Below, piece after piece: positions 8,765 through 17,530 of a DNA stretch of 64,000 bases. The notes beneath the pieces are model-generated. The model saw nothing but the letters and a program-made list of their open reading frames with translations, did not search any database and was not told where the DNA came from. Position numbers and translations under genes: made by a program. How positions within the stretch are numbered: position 1 is the first letter of the stretch; each line of letters opens with the position of its first letter. The DNA lies in the NCBI GenBank assembly GCA_027858855.1, contig JAQIBV010000002.1, forward strand, positions 62,001 to 126,000, written 5' to 3'. The stretch is from Spirochaetota bacterium. GTDB lineage: Bacteria > Spirochaetota > UBA4802 > JAFGJZ01.

Positions 8765-9580
8765 ATGGGCGCATCCGACATATCAACACTCTCTATGCTT
8801 CTCTTCTCATCCATTCTGATACTGCCGATTCTTGCAGCATTTTATTTGAAGCTTGGCATTACCCGAAATGTGCTTTACTCAACCGCTCGAATGACTATTC
8901 AGCTAACACTGGTTGGTGTCTATCTGAAATATCTCTTTAATTACAACAATGCGCTACTGAACGCTGGCTATATTTTTATCATGATCGCAGTCGCCGCCTA
9001 TTCTGTTGTCCGTTCAAGCTCATTGAAAATTTCCAAAACAGCCTTTCCGGTATTCATGGCTATAGTAATTCCACAGATTTCCGTACTCACACTGTTTAAT
9101 TATACCACAGTCGGAATTACCGAACTCTTTAACGCCAAATACCTGGTTCCGATTGGGGGGATGATTCTGGGAAACTGTCTAACAGGAAATATTATCACCC
9201 TCTCATCTTTTTACAAATCAATCAATAAAGACGAGAAACGATTTCTCTCCATGCTTTCCTATGGAGCCGACCGAAACGAGGCTATTGCACCCTACCTGCG
9301 AAGCAGCATACTTGCAAGTATCAACCCAGCTTTAGGCCGAATGGTCACCATGGGGATTGTTTCTCTTCCGGGGATGATGACAGGACAGATCCTTGGAGGT
9401 TCAGTTCCGCTGGTTGCCATAAAATATCAAATACTCATTATGATCGCAATATTCACCGCGTCATTCTTCTCAAGTGCGCTCTCCATTCTATTCACTATGC
9501 CTGTCGCATTTTCTCAGTTCAACACATTGCGCACTACAATTTTTAAAACAGCAACTAGCTTAAAACTCAACTCAAGGTGA
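8765..9580 (+). CDS. fetB: UPF0014 family permease, FetB/YbbM type
   Basis: A 271-residue polytopic membrane protein with about seven hydrophobic segments and the conserved UPF0014 features VPIGGMILGNCLTG and SLPGMMTGQILGG. It is the membrane partner of the preceding ATPase. I chose the ATG one base after the fetA stop; an earlier in-frame start would lie inside fetA and add 26 residues that are not family-like. The 3' end overlaps the convergent YkgJ gene by 14 bp, so the two transcripts are complementary at their tails. Confidence 0.88.
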   Translation: MGASDISTLSMLLFSSILILPILAAFYLKLGITRNVLYSTARMTIQLTLVGVYLKYLFNYNNALLNAGYIFIMIAVAAYSVVRSSSLKISKTAFPVFMAIVIPQISVLTLFNYTTVGITELFNAKYLVPIGGMILGNCLTGNIITLSSFYKSINKDEKRFLSMLSYGADRNEAIAPYLRSSILASINPALGRMVTMGIVSLPGMMTGQILGGSVPLVAIKYQILIMIAIFTASFFSSALSILFTMPVAFSQFNTLRTTIFKTATSLKLNSR

Positions 9581-10106
9581 TCTCCTGACGCAATCGATCA
9601 AGAACTAATATTACGGCGGGGCAATAGAGGCTGTTTTCATACACAAGGTCCAACGACTTGCTCATATATTTAGCATCTGTATGGGGATACTCCATACAGG
9701 CACGAGGGCGAGCCTTATAAACGGAGCAGCTGTTATCATCCTTCATCAAGAAGGGGCATGGCATAGTCTTAAATACTGCGTCGCCATCCTCATCAGTCTT
9801 CAGATAATGGTTTCTGAATCCGGCACGCTTCATTCCCAGAAAATGTGACAAACGATCAATATCTGTATTATTAATACGAGGGCCCAGTGTTATGCAACAG
9901 TTTCCGCATTCCAGGCAATTGATATCATAAAAAATCTCTTCAGTTATCCTCTTGAATATCTTATCCAGATTTTTTATCTTTTTCCGTTTTAACTGTTCCA
10001 GAAAAAGTTTTGTTTCACGTCGCTGCGATTTTGCCCGCGACAATATATTACTATAACGACGCTCCATGTTTAACTCCAGGGTTTCAGACTCGAAAAAACG
10101 TTTCAA
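9567..10106 (-). CDS. YkgJ-family cysteine-cluster protein (putative Zn/Fe-chelating)
   Basis: A 179-residue soluble protein. The YkgJ-type domain is marked by CLECGNCC, then CPFLMKDDNSCSVYKARPRA followed by a further Cys, the spaced cysteines presumed to ligate zinc or an iron-sulfur cluster. The N-terminal 60 residues are basic and helical and not part of the core. Function in the family is unproven. Its position tail to tail with a FetAB-type metal exporter fits a metal-related role but does not show one. Confidence 0.82.
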   Translation of the reverse strand: MKRFFESETLELNMERRYSNILSRAKSQRRETKLFLEQLKRKKIKNLDKIFKRITEEIFYDINCLECGNCCITLGPRINNTDIDRLSHFLGMKRAGFRNHYLKTDEDGDAVFKTMPCPFLMKDDNSCSVYKARPRACMEYPHTDAKYMSKSLDLVYENSLYCPAVILVLDRLRQEITLS

Positions 10107-10202
10107 TATCTTAGCTTATTACAAAACTATTTTTTTCACACCAGTAAACTTTTTATTGCCAAAAATAGCACTGCTTTTTATAAAAAAGATAGAGGCTATA
10201 CT

Positions 10203-10685
10203 ATGAAAATGGAAGAATTACTGCGCATTTTGCTTTTTTTACTCTCAATGGCACTGATTGTGTCACTATATATATTTTTTTCGCGAAAAAGTACCCTTGC
10301 CGACCTACGTGCGCTCTCTGAATCACATACAGCACAGCTCATTACTCTCTCAGAGATATCTTCCGACCTTAATGACTATCGCGAGTTCAACAACCTTTCA
10401 GTAGTCGAAAACAGTGCCGCAGAGAATGACAATATCCAGTCAAGCCGCGAAATATTAAAACTACAGAACGAATCAGACGAAAAAGAAGAGACTCCGCCCG
10501 ACCTTGAGGATATTCATAACAGATTGCGCGCAACAGCCCTCGAACACGCACAGGCCAGGCAGGATCTTGCACCCCAACTAAGAAGCCTGTTTCATATTGT
10601 AGGTATATCACGAAAATCATCGCTGATACTCATCAGTATCTATGTTCTTTTTGTCCTGTCATACGGTTTTCATTCGCGACGGTGA
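10203..10685 (+). CDS. Small membrane protein of unknown function
   Basis: A 160-residue protein I do not recognise. Hydrophobic segments at about residues 7-26 and 138-155 bracket a highly charged, probably helical or coiled middle rich in Glu, Ser and Asn. The layout suggests two membrane anchors with a loop of about 110 residues on one side. It has a plausible ribosome binding site (ATAGAGG) and stands alone between two reverse-strand genes, ending 6 bp before the tex stop codon. Coding quality looks real; the function is open. Confidence 0.6.
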   Translation: MKMEELLRILLFLLSMALIVSLYIFFSRKSTLADLRALSESHTAQLITLSEISSDLNDYREFNNLSVVENSAAENDNIQSSREILKLQNESDEKEETPPDLEDIHNRLRATALEHAQARQDLAPQLRSLFHIVGISRKSSLILISIYVLFVLSYGFHSRR

Positions 10686-10691
10686 ACATCA

Positions 10692-12809
10692 TCAACCATC
10701 CCGCCTTAACGAAAGCCCAATGCGATGGCGCTCACGATCCACCTGCAGCACTAAAACTTCGACCTGCTGATTCACCTTCACAACCTGTGCCGGATCACTC
10801 ACAAACGAATCAGATAGATTCGAAATATGAACCAATCCGTTCTCTTTAATGCCGATATCTACAAACGCACCAAATTTCGTGACATTGGTTACTATACCGG
10901 GAAGCCGCATTCCATCAGTAACGTCGTCGATTGTATTAATCCCGGGTGCAAACGAAAATGTCACAATCTCTGAACGGGGGTCTCGCCCCGGCTGTTTCAG
11001 CTCATTAATAATATCATACAATGTTGGCAAACCAGTTGACTCTGTAACATACTTTTCAACCGATATGCTGTCAATACGGTTTGTATCAGCAATCAGTTTA
11101 TCAAAGCCAATCTTCATATCGGCCGCCATCTTTTTTACAATTGAATATGATTCAGGATGTACCGCCGTATTATCAAGCAGTGAATCTCCTCCAACAATTC
11201 GCAAAAAACCGGCACACTGTTCAAAGGCCTTCTCTCCCATCTTGGGAACCTTTTTCAATTCACTACGGTTCTTAAACATACCGTTTGAACGGCGATACTC
11301 AATAATATTACCCGCAAGGGACGAACCAATACCCGAAACATACTCAAGAAGATACCGGCTTGCCGTATTAATATTCACACCTACCGAATTGACACACTGC
11401 TCTACCACACTGGTAATACTTTTTTTCAGTTCTTTCTGATCCACATCATGCTGATACTGACCCACGCCTACAGATTTCGGGTCAATCTTCACCAGCTCCG
11501 CCAAAGGGTCGGCCAATCGCCTCCCGATAGATACAGCTCCACGTACTGTAACATCATAATCCGGAAACTCCTCCCGAGCAACCTTTGAAGCCGAATAGAT
11601 AGAAGCCCCCTGCTCGCTAACCAGAAAGACCGGCAGCTTTTGAGCAATTTCACGGACAAACTGTTCGGTCTCACGACCGGCAGTTCCGTTTCCTACTGCG
11701 ACTGCGTCCACTGAATATTTTTTCAAAGCCTCAGATATAATACGGGCAGCCTCTTCACTTTGCTTCTGCGGAGGGTGCGGGTAGATAGTCGTGTTGTACA
11801 AAAGCTCTCCCTTTTCATCGAGGACGACGACCTTACAACCGGTTCTGTACCCCGGATCAATAGAAAGGATTCTCTTTTGCCCCAGAGGCGAGCTCAACAG
11901 AAGCTCGCGCACGTTTGAAGCAAAGACTGAAATTGCTTCGTTATCGGCACGCTCCTTTACACTCTTTCGAAATTCGGTCTCTATAGATGGCTTTATCAAC
12001 CGGCTATAACTGTCGGCCACTGCCTCCTTCACAAGCTGTGAATCACTGCCCTTTCCCGTTACAAATTTACGGTCAAGAATGACATAGGCCTTTTCACTTT
12101 CTGCGGCAAGGTCAAGGCGTATCACCTTCTCTTTCTCGGCCCTGAATAGTGCAAGAACCCTGTGCGACGGAATAGTAGTTATCTTCTCTGAAAAATTAAA
12201 ATAGTCGCGGTATTTTTCACCAATCTCCTCTCTGCCCTTTATCACACACGCTGTTAAACAGGCCTCTTTCGCAAACAGGGCTCGAACAGCACTACGCGCG
12301 GCAGCATCTTCACTTACTACTTCCGCGATAATATCCTTAGCTCCGTTTATTGCAGCTTCACAATCTGGAACATTTTCATTCACAAAGTCATGAGCCGCAG
12401 ACTCGCAGTCGCTTCCCCGTTGTGATAAAATAAGCTGTGCAAGGGGCTCCAGCCCGAATTCACGTGCGCGGCTGGCACGTGTTTTCCGTTTAGGTTTATA
12501 AGGCAGATATATGTCTTCGAGTTCGACTGGGCTCATACAACTTTCAATCTTCTTCTTCAGCGTTGGTGTCAGTTTACCCAGCTCTTCAATTGTTTTAAGG
12601 ACAGTCTCCTTACGTTTAATCAGCTCTAGCAATTTTTGATACAGATCACGAACTGCAGTTATCTGAACCTCATCAAGTGACCCTGTTGCCTCTTTCCGGT
12701 ACCTCGAAACAAAGGGCACTGTAGCACCCTCTTCAAGCAGCTTTACCGTAGCCGCTACCTGGTTTTCCCGAACAGAAAGCTCTGCCGAAATATATCTGTA
12801 AATGTCCAT
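10692..12809 (-). CDS. tex: Tex/YhgF transcription accessory protein
   Basis: A 705-residue nucleic-acid-binding protein with Tex domain order: N-terminal helical Tex region (PFVSRYRKEATGSLDEVQIT), a YqgF-like RNase-H fold with SIDPGYRTGCKV near residue 320, a helix-hairpin-helix region with GVNINTASRYLLEYVSGIG near 480, and a C-terminal S1 domain with PGIVTNVTKFGAFVDIGIKE. Tex proteins bind RNA/DNA and influence transcription and stress tolerance; the YqgF fold lacks demonstrated nuclease activity in the family. Length is slightly below the usual 720-780. The gene is monocistronic and its upstream region carries the mosaic intergenic repeat at 12834-12942. Confidence 0.95.
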   Translation of the reverse strand: MDIYRYISAELSVRENQVAATVKLLEEGATVPFVSRYRKEATGSLDEVQITAVRDLYQKLLELIKRKETVLKTIEELGKLTPTLKKKIESCMSPVELEDIYLPYKPKRKTRASRAREFGLEPLAQLILSQRGSDCESAAHDFVNENVPDCEAAINGAKDIIAEVVSEDAAARSAVRALFAKEACLTACVIKGREEIGEKYRDYFNFSEKITTIPSHRVLALFRAEKEKVIRLDLAAESEKAYVILDRKFVTGKGSDSQLVKEAVADSYSRLIKPSIETEFRKSVKERADNEAISVFASNVRELLLSSPLGQKRILSIDPGYRTGCKVVVLDEKGELLYNTTIYPHPPQKQSEEAARIISEALKKYSVDAVAVGNGTAGRETEQFVREIAQKLPVFLVSEQGASIYSASKVAREEFPDYDVTVRGAVSIGRRLADPLAELVKIDPKSVGVGQYQHDVDQKELKKSITSVVEQCVNSVGVNINTASRYLLEYVSGIGSSLAGNIIEYRRSNGMFKNRSELKKVPKMGEKAFEQCAGFLRIVGGDSLLDNTAVHPESYSIVKKMAADMKIGFDKLIADTNRIDSISVEKYVTESTGLPTLYDIINELKQPGRDPRSEIVTFSFAPGINTIDDVTDGMRLPGIVTNVTKFGAFVDIGIKENGLVHISNLSDSFVSDPAQVVKVNQQVEVLVLQVDRERHRIGLSLRRDG

Positions 12810-12833
12810 TCGAACCGCCTTATATTATAATCA

Positions 12834-12942
12834 GGAACCTCTATTAATTAACTTTTTAACAAGGAACTTGCGAAAAATTCCAATAGAATAGATACTTAAA
12901 CGGTGATACCCATCAAAAAGAGGTAATTTTTCGAAGTTCCCC
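12834..12942. repeat. Mosaic intergenic repeat element, most complete copy
   Basis: The element opens with GGAACCTCTATTAATTAACT and continues through a 31-nt block (12834-12864) that is repeated at 42686-42716 with two mismatches. Then come GGAACTTGCGAAAAATTCC (12863-12881) and an inverted counterpart ending TTTTTCGAAGTTCCCC (to 12942). The ends are therefore roughly inverted repeats of GGAAC-TC-AATTA. It lies between tex and the carbonic anhydrase gene and has no coding capacity. A short ATCCT/AGGAT hairpin follows at 12943-12955. Confidence 0.75.
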
Positions 12943-13026
12943 ATCCTAAAAGGATCCTGTTTTAAATATGCAGATGACGCAAGAAAGAATTAAAATAGAA
13001 ATAGAAATATAAATCGAAATGATGGT

Positions 13027-13662
13027 TTAATTCACTGCCTCAAAGTATTCAGTCTCCTTATTATACGCAAGAACCTCGCCTGTTTGAATAATATAATAGA
13101 GCCCGGCAATCTGAATCGTTCCATTTTGATATCGCTCTTTAATAAAAGGATACGAGAGTAGGTTCTTCATCTGGTGTACAATATTTATCTGTTCGGTCAT
13201 CCACTCAAGTGCAGACGGGTCTTCACTGCCTACACTTTTTAAGGCTGCCTCTCGGACAGGTGCACCAAGCTCAACCCATTTACGGGTATGAGGCAGTTTT
13301 TCGAGTTTCGCACTATCCATATGCAGCGACATGCAACCGCCGCAGTTAGAATGACCGCATACGACAATATTCTCTACATTTAATGCTTCCACGGCATACT
13401 CTATGGCCGATGTTGTCGAAAAGTATTCAGCCGAATCGCGATAGGGAGGAACAATGTTAGCGATATTACGAACGATAAAGAGTTCACCGGGCAAAGTTTG
13501 CATAATCATGGAGGGTACTACCCGAGAATCTGAACATCCAATGAATAGCGTATGAGGTTTTTGACAGGAGCAGATATCCGAAAACAGCTTCTTATGTGTC
13601 TCATAATCATTCTGACGGAACTGCACAACTCCATTTAAAATCTTTTCCACAATATCTCCCAA
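13027..13662 (-). CDS. can: Beta-class carbonic anhydrase
   Basis: Interconverts CO2 and bicarbonate with an active-site zinc. All ligands and catalytic residues are visible: Cys43, Asp45 and Arg47 in GCSDSR, and His103 and Cys106 in CGHSNCGGC. The 211-residue length is normal for the bacterial plant-type enzyme. No signal peptide, so cytoplasmic. Likely role is supplying bicarbonate to carboxylases. Monocistronic, with long gaps on both sides. Confidence 0.95.
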   Translation of the reverse strand: MGDIVEKILNGVVQFRQNDYETHKKLFSDICSCQKPHTLFIGCSDSRVVPSMIMQTLPGELFIVRNIANIVPPYRDSAEYFSTTSAIEYAVEALNVENIVVCGHSNCGGCMSLHMDSAKLEKLPHTRKWVELGAPVREAALKSVGSEDPSALEWMTEQINIVHQMKNLLSYPFIKERYQNGTIQIAGLYYIIQTGEVLAYNKETEYFEAVN

Positions 13663-14133
13663 GGCAGACGCAAAACCTTCATTCTAAATAGACTTTTTTT
13701 TATTCAGCACCTGCATCCGGTACCGACTCGTTAATCAAGTATTAAATGAGCGAACTGTTTTAAAAACCTATCACCAAAAGTCATTCTCGGTTTAAGTATA
13801 CCAATGAAACCACAATTCTCAACAAAATTCAATCGTCATCTATTTTTTCGTTAAATTATCAATTCTCTCAATTTTCAAGAAGTGTACTTTCACATTTCTG
13901 TTAACGAACTTGTGTTGCAAAATCAAAGCCATCTTTTACCATGGAATCTTTAAAACTACTATTTTACTGAGACACTTGCTTTAAAAGCCCTTATTTTACA
14001 AGGAGTACAAAGAAGAAGAGTCTCGTTAAAAAAAGGTTTTTCTGGGCGCACTAATTGGGGTTTACAGAAAACTACTGTAAACCGGCATCCCCTGCTGCCT
14101 GATGAATAACCGAATAAAAAACTGGAGAATTTT
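13663..14133. other. 471-bp intergenic region
   Basis: No convincing gene on either strand. It carries the promoter regions of the divergent carbonic anhydrase and the acidic orphan gene, and the dyad at 14059-14083. An AAGGAG-like stretch near 14000 is not followed by a start codon. The sequence is A+T-rich with no strong terminator. Confidence 0.5.
14059..14083. promoter_or_regulatory. Perfect 9-bp dyad, possible operator
   Basis: GGTTTACAG and CTGTAAACC flank a 7-nt spacer (AAAACTA), about 50 bp before the start of the acidic orphan gene. The symmetric arms and position suggest a repressor or activator site, or a leader hairpin. The cognate regulator is unknown. Confidence 0.5.
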
Positions 14134-14568
14134 ATGAAAATCGAATGCACAAAAGAAGAGTACGCAGCGTTAGCTCAACTTATTTACTTAGGCGAATTTA
14201 TGATAAATGGAGTTCGCGACCAGGAAAACGAGATTAAACAGTTCAGAACTTTAAAGAACGAGTTTTTGTCTAAGGCTGACGAGTTCGGTTTTTCTGAAAA
14301 CGTTGTTAAAGACGATAATAACGACTACGACATCTCACCCGACTATGAAGAGACTGTTATGGAATTCATCACAGAATACGATGACGAGTGCTTCTGGGAA
14401 GAGCTTTTAACTCGTCTGGCACGAAAAGATCTGGTTAATCAGTTCAGCGAAGAAGAACTTAAAGGCATGGCTCAAGATGAGCTTTTAGATCGGGAAATGC
14501 TTTTCATCGATAAATACGAAGATGAAATCGAGAAAAACGGCTTAATGAATATAGGAATTATTGAGTAA
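14134..14568 (+). CDS. Acidic protein of unknown function
   Basis: A 144-residue, strongly acidic, soluble protein (many Glu/Asp, no membrane segment, no cysteine motif beyond two scattered Cys). I recognise no family. It has a good Shine-Dalgarno (TGGAGAATTTT), a dyad upstream and its own terminator directly downstream, all signs of a genuine, separately regulated single-gene unit. The sequence looks mainly helical. Acidic proteins of this size include nucleic-acid mimics and adaptor proteins, but nothing in the sequence selects among these. Confidence 0.65.
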   Translation: MKIECTKEEYAALAQLIYLGEFMINGVRDQENEIKQFRTLKNEFLSKADEFGFSENVVKDDNNDYDISPDYEETVMEFITEYDDECFWEELLTRLARKDLVNQFSEEELKGMAQDELLDREMLFIDKYEDEIEKNGLMNIGIIE

Positions 14569-14572
14569 TGCT

Positions 14573-14603
14573 TTGCGGGGGTCAACAAACTCCCGCAATT
14601 TTT
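14573..14603 (+). terminator. Rho-independent terminator of the acidic orphan gene
   Basis: TTGCGGG pairs with CCCGCAA (7 bp, extendable past a mismatch) around GGTCAACAAACT, followed by five T. It begins 5 bp after the stop codon. Confidence 0.8.
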
Positions 14604-14625
14604 CAAAGTTTGCACATGGTTTCTA

Positions 14626-15465
14626 TTACAAAAACTTCATGGATAGATCGAAAGCCTCAACAGAATGGGTCAGCGCTCCGATTGAAACATAGTCAACTTG
14701 TAAGTCACGAATCTCCATTATTTTTTTCGCACTCATATTACCCGACACCTCGACTTCGGCAGATCTGTCAATAAGCTCCAGTGCCTGCTCCATCTCTTGA
14801 CGGTTCATGTTATCCAACATAATAATATCAGCACCGGCTGTTACTGCTTCCCGCACCTCTTCTTCGGTTGTCGTCTCCACTTCAACACGATATGTCGTTC
14901 CCCAGCGTTCACGCACTAACTCGACAGCCCTTGCAATTGAACCCGCCGACTTAATATGGTTATCCTTGATCATCACCATATCGTACAGACCCATCCTATG
15001 GTTTGTTCCCCCACCAGCTGCAACTGCATACTTATCAAGCAATCTGAAACCCGGCAATGTTTTTCGAGTGTCCAGTATTTTAATGCTACTTCCCTCCACC
15101 AGCTTAACAATGCGAGATGTCTGTGTTGCAATACCGCACATGCGCTGAATAAAATTCAGCAATATTCGCTCACCGCCAAGAAGGTGAATAGTTGGCCCCT
15201 CAAGTTCGAGTACAGTATCACCGGCAACAACAGACTGCCCCTCCGTACAACGAACATGACTCTCAACAGAGCTATTCAGAAACGAATACACATAGCCTGC
15301 CATAAATCCACCGCAAAATATGCCGCTCTCTTTGGCACGAACAACCGCCTTCGATCGCTCATTTTCAGAAAAAATGGCCATTCCCGTTACATCTCCTGTG
15401 TGGATGTCCTCTTCAAAGGCAAGTCTCAGTAGGGTTTCGATCTGCTTGGGCTCTACACTATTCAT
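14626..15465 (-). CDS. nadC: Nicotinate-nucleotide pyrophosphorylase (quinolinate phosphoribosyltransferase)
   Basis: Converts quinolinate and PRPP to nicotinate mononucleotide, CO2 and PPi in NAD synthesis. About 279 residues, the normal size. Family features: EDIHTGDVT near the N-terminus, the arginine/lysine-lined site in TRKTLPGFRLLDKYA, NHRMGLYDMVMIKDNH, VEVETTTEEE and IIMLDNM. A GTG directly before the ATG could also start translation, but GGAGG spaces better (4 nt) to the ATG, so I use that. nadA and nadB are not adjacent, so de novo NAD synthesis is either split in the genome or fed by salvage of quinolinate. Confidence 0.94.
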   Translation of the reverse strand: MNSVEPKQIETLLRLAFEEDIHTGDVTGMAIFSENERSKAVVRAKESGIFCGGFMAGYVYSFLNSSVESHVRCTEGQSVVAGDTVLELEGPTIHLLGGERILLNFIQRMCGIATQTSRIVKLVEGSSIKILDTRKTLPGFRLLDKYAVAAGGGTNHRMGLYDMVMIKDNHIKSAGSIARAVELVRERWGTTYRVEVETTTEEEVREAVTAGADIIMLDNMNRQEMEQALELIDRSAEVEVSGNMSAKKIMEIRDLQVDYVSIGALTHSVEAFDLSMKFL

Positions 15466-15573
15466 CACTCCTCCGGGTTAAAATCTCATCGTTAAAGCTA
15501 CTACAGCCCGCCCGCCAGCGGTAAAGAGAAGTAGTTTACAAAAACCACTCCCTGCATACGGTCTTATAGTGGC

Positions 15574-16590
15574 TCAATCGTACAATCGTACAAATTCCTG
15601 TTCATAAAGTTCTGCAATTTTTTTATTTTTGATAATAAGAATATTCTCATCGTTGCGTTTCGCCGCATTCTTCGAAAAATTGTACGATCCTGCTATTACA
15701 GTCTCTCCGTCAATAATAATTACCTTATGATGCATCGCCATCGAATTTTTATCACGCATAACACGAACACCGGCAGCTTTAAGCTTCGCATACTCCGAAT
15801 ATTTACTACCTGCACCACGCGACTCAAAAATAGCCGAAACCTTGATTCCCTTTTTGTGAACAGTCAGCAATGCCTCTCCAATCGAATCACTTGTAAAAGA
15901 GAAGGCCATAACAGCTACCGACGTTTTTGCCTTCAAAATTCGTTTCAGCAGAATCCGCTCTATGTCATCATCCGGTGAAAAATAGCAATTTATATGTGTC
16001 TCTCCGATCTTAACATAATAATGATTATCTGGCAGCGGGAAAAAGGTCTGCTCTTTCCTGTTCGAATATACTCCAAACTCAAACATTTCGCGAAACTCGT
16101 ATCCATAAATAACAGCTAATTCGGGGGACTTAATCAGTATCGAATTATTATTGTTTTTCGTAAAACCGTTAGTTGTCACATTGGTGGAACCTGTCCACAC
16201 ATAGGCCGAATCGACAATCATAAATTTATTATGCATGAACGAGCTTCTGCCATCAACCTCAACAGCAACGCCCTTGCTCTTCAGATGACGAATTACTTCA
16301 GTCGATGTCTGACTGTCATCGGTCACAATTCGTACACGAACTCCTTTAGCGGCCTGCTCGGCTAATGAAACAATAACTTCAGGCGAGTCTATTTTGAAAA
16401 AGGCACCATCTATAGAAACTCTTGCACTTTTCACCACACGACAAAAATAGTCGCGAACTGCCGACTCTGTATCAGAAACACCAGGTGTAGTAAAATGAAC
16501 TGAATACAGACGTGAGTCACTATTATCTGCCTGAACCGAAAAAACAAGAACCAGCAGAAGAGGCAAACAGTAAAGTCTATGCTTAAGCAT
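15574..16590 (-). CDS. Exported phospholipase D-family protein (two HKD motifs)
   Basis: A 338-residue protein with a signal peptide (MLKHRLYCLPLLLVLVFSVQ, cleavage near QA/DN), so it acts outside the cytoplasm. Two HxKxxxxD motifs define the PLD superfamily: H120-N-K122 with D127, followed by GSTNVTTNGF, and H287-H-K289 with D294, followed by GSYNFSKNA. Members include phospholipases and the Nuc-type endonucleases; GS-N-(F/V) after each HKD is shared by both. The ATG at 16590 is chosen because AGGAGG lies 9 nt upstream and the signal peptide begins there; a longer reading frame is not supported. The start overlaps the end of the upstream unknown gene by 8 bp, indicating translational coupling. 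Confidence 0.88.
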   Translation of the reverse strand: MLKHRLYCLPLLLVLVFSVQADNSDSRLYSVHFTTPGVSDTESAVRDYFCRVVKSARVSIDGAFFKIDSPEVIVSLAEQAAKGVRVRIVTDDSQTSTEVIRHLKSKGVAVEVDGRSSFMHNKFMIVDSAYVWTGSTNVTTNGFTKNNNNSILIKSPELAVIYGYEFREMFEFGVYSNRKEQTFFPLPDNHYYVKIGETHINCYFSPDDDIERILLKRILKAKTSVAVMAFSFTSDSIGEALLTVHKKGIKVSAIFESRGAGSKYSEYAKLKAAGVRVMRDKNSMAMHHKVIIIDGETVIAGSYNFSKNAAKRNDENILIIKNKKIAELYEQEFVRLYD

Positions 16591-17530
16591 TAGCCAGCGC
16601 CTCCTTCTTCTCGTATAACATATTCTGAATATCAACCATATCAAGGTCACTCACTTCGTCTTGCATCGAAGAAACCTTAGCAAGCAGAGTCAAAAAAGAA
16701 CTGAGCATCGTCGAATTGCTGATATTATCTATCAGTTCAGAACAGCCATCCTTGTCACGTGAAATAAGATTTTTGTAAAAGAGCATTTCAGTACGAAGAT
16801 GTTCCATCTTCCTGCTGTTCTTATCGGGAGTCTGGCTCGAATCGGTTTCTATCCTGGTACTGATATAGGCGATCATATAGGTAACCTGCTCTTCATTCAG
16901 ATCAAAATCGAGTAGCAACTGACGAACACCCGAAAGATTAAAGTTTTGTAAATGAATAATCGAAAGAAAAACCGGATTAGCCGACATCATGTTCAGGTTT
17001 ACGTTATGATAATCTTCATTTACATCTTCAGTATTTTCTCGGGTAACCAGCATATCTCTGGAAGTATCAATAGTAATAAATTCACCCTCTGCAAACCGGT
17101 CGAGTAGTACCGCATGATCTGTCTCATCAATTGTTTGTTCTATAAAAACATAGTCGGGTTTTTTTCCTGACTCTATGTACCTAATAAACTCCAGAGGTTT
17201 TTCAATCTTTACAACCTTAACCGGAATCATATCAGCCTGCTCATTTGATGGAAGCAGGTGATAGTGCAAATCCTTGTTACGCTTAATATGATAGGGAATC
17301 AGAATTTTTTCACGCGAAACCTTCAGCAGGTTGTATTCACCCACTACACGTCGTTTCAAAATGAAGGTAGGTCCGTAAAACACAACGTGGGGAATACGGT
17401 GAACCGGCTCGATCTGCTCACTATCAGCATACACAGTTCCGCCAAGCCGATCAAAGGCAAGAAAGGTCATCTTCTGCCTGTTAATCTTCAGGATGTATCC
17501 CTTTGGTGTCTTTTCTTCTATAATATTCAC
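16583..17530 (-). CDS. Cytoplasmic protein of unknown function, coupled to the PLD gene
   Basis: A 315-residue protein with no signal peptide or membrane segment. The first 70 residues look beta-rich (TPKGYILKINRQKMTFLAFD and following), perhaps a small beta-barrel or PilZ-like fold; the middle and C-terminus are helical and charged. I do not recognise the family and do not assign a function. The tight 8-bp overlap with the exported PLD-family gene argues that both are made together. It heads this two-gene unit. Confidence 0.6.
   Translation of the reverse strand: MNIIEEKTPKGYILKINRQKMTFLAFDRLGGTVYADSEQIEPVHRIPHVVFYGPTFILKRRVVGEYNLLKVSREKILIPYHIKRNKDLHYHLLPSNEQADMIPVKVVKIEKPLEFIRYIESGKKPDYVFIEQTIDETDHAVLLDRFAEGEFITIDTSRDMLVTRENTEDVNEDYHNVNLNMMSANPVFLSIIHLQNFNLSGVRQLLLDFDLNEEQVTYMIAYISTRIETDSSQTPDKNSRKMEHLRTEMLFYKNLISRDKDGCSELIDNISNSTMLSSFLTLLAKVSSMQDEVSDLDMVDIQNMLYEKKEALANA

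Noticed and set aside
10849-11439. Long open frame (about 196 codons) antisense to tex
   Set aside because: It mirrors the codon structure of tex, has no ribosome binding site and shows no recognisable protein features.
13959-14150. Small reverse-strand frame in the can-upstream gap
   Set aside because: Overlaps the start of the acidic orphan gene, lacks a ribosome binding site and shows no protein-like pattern.
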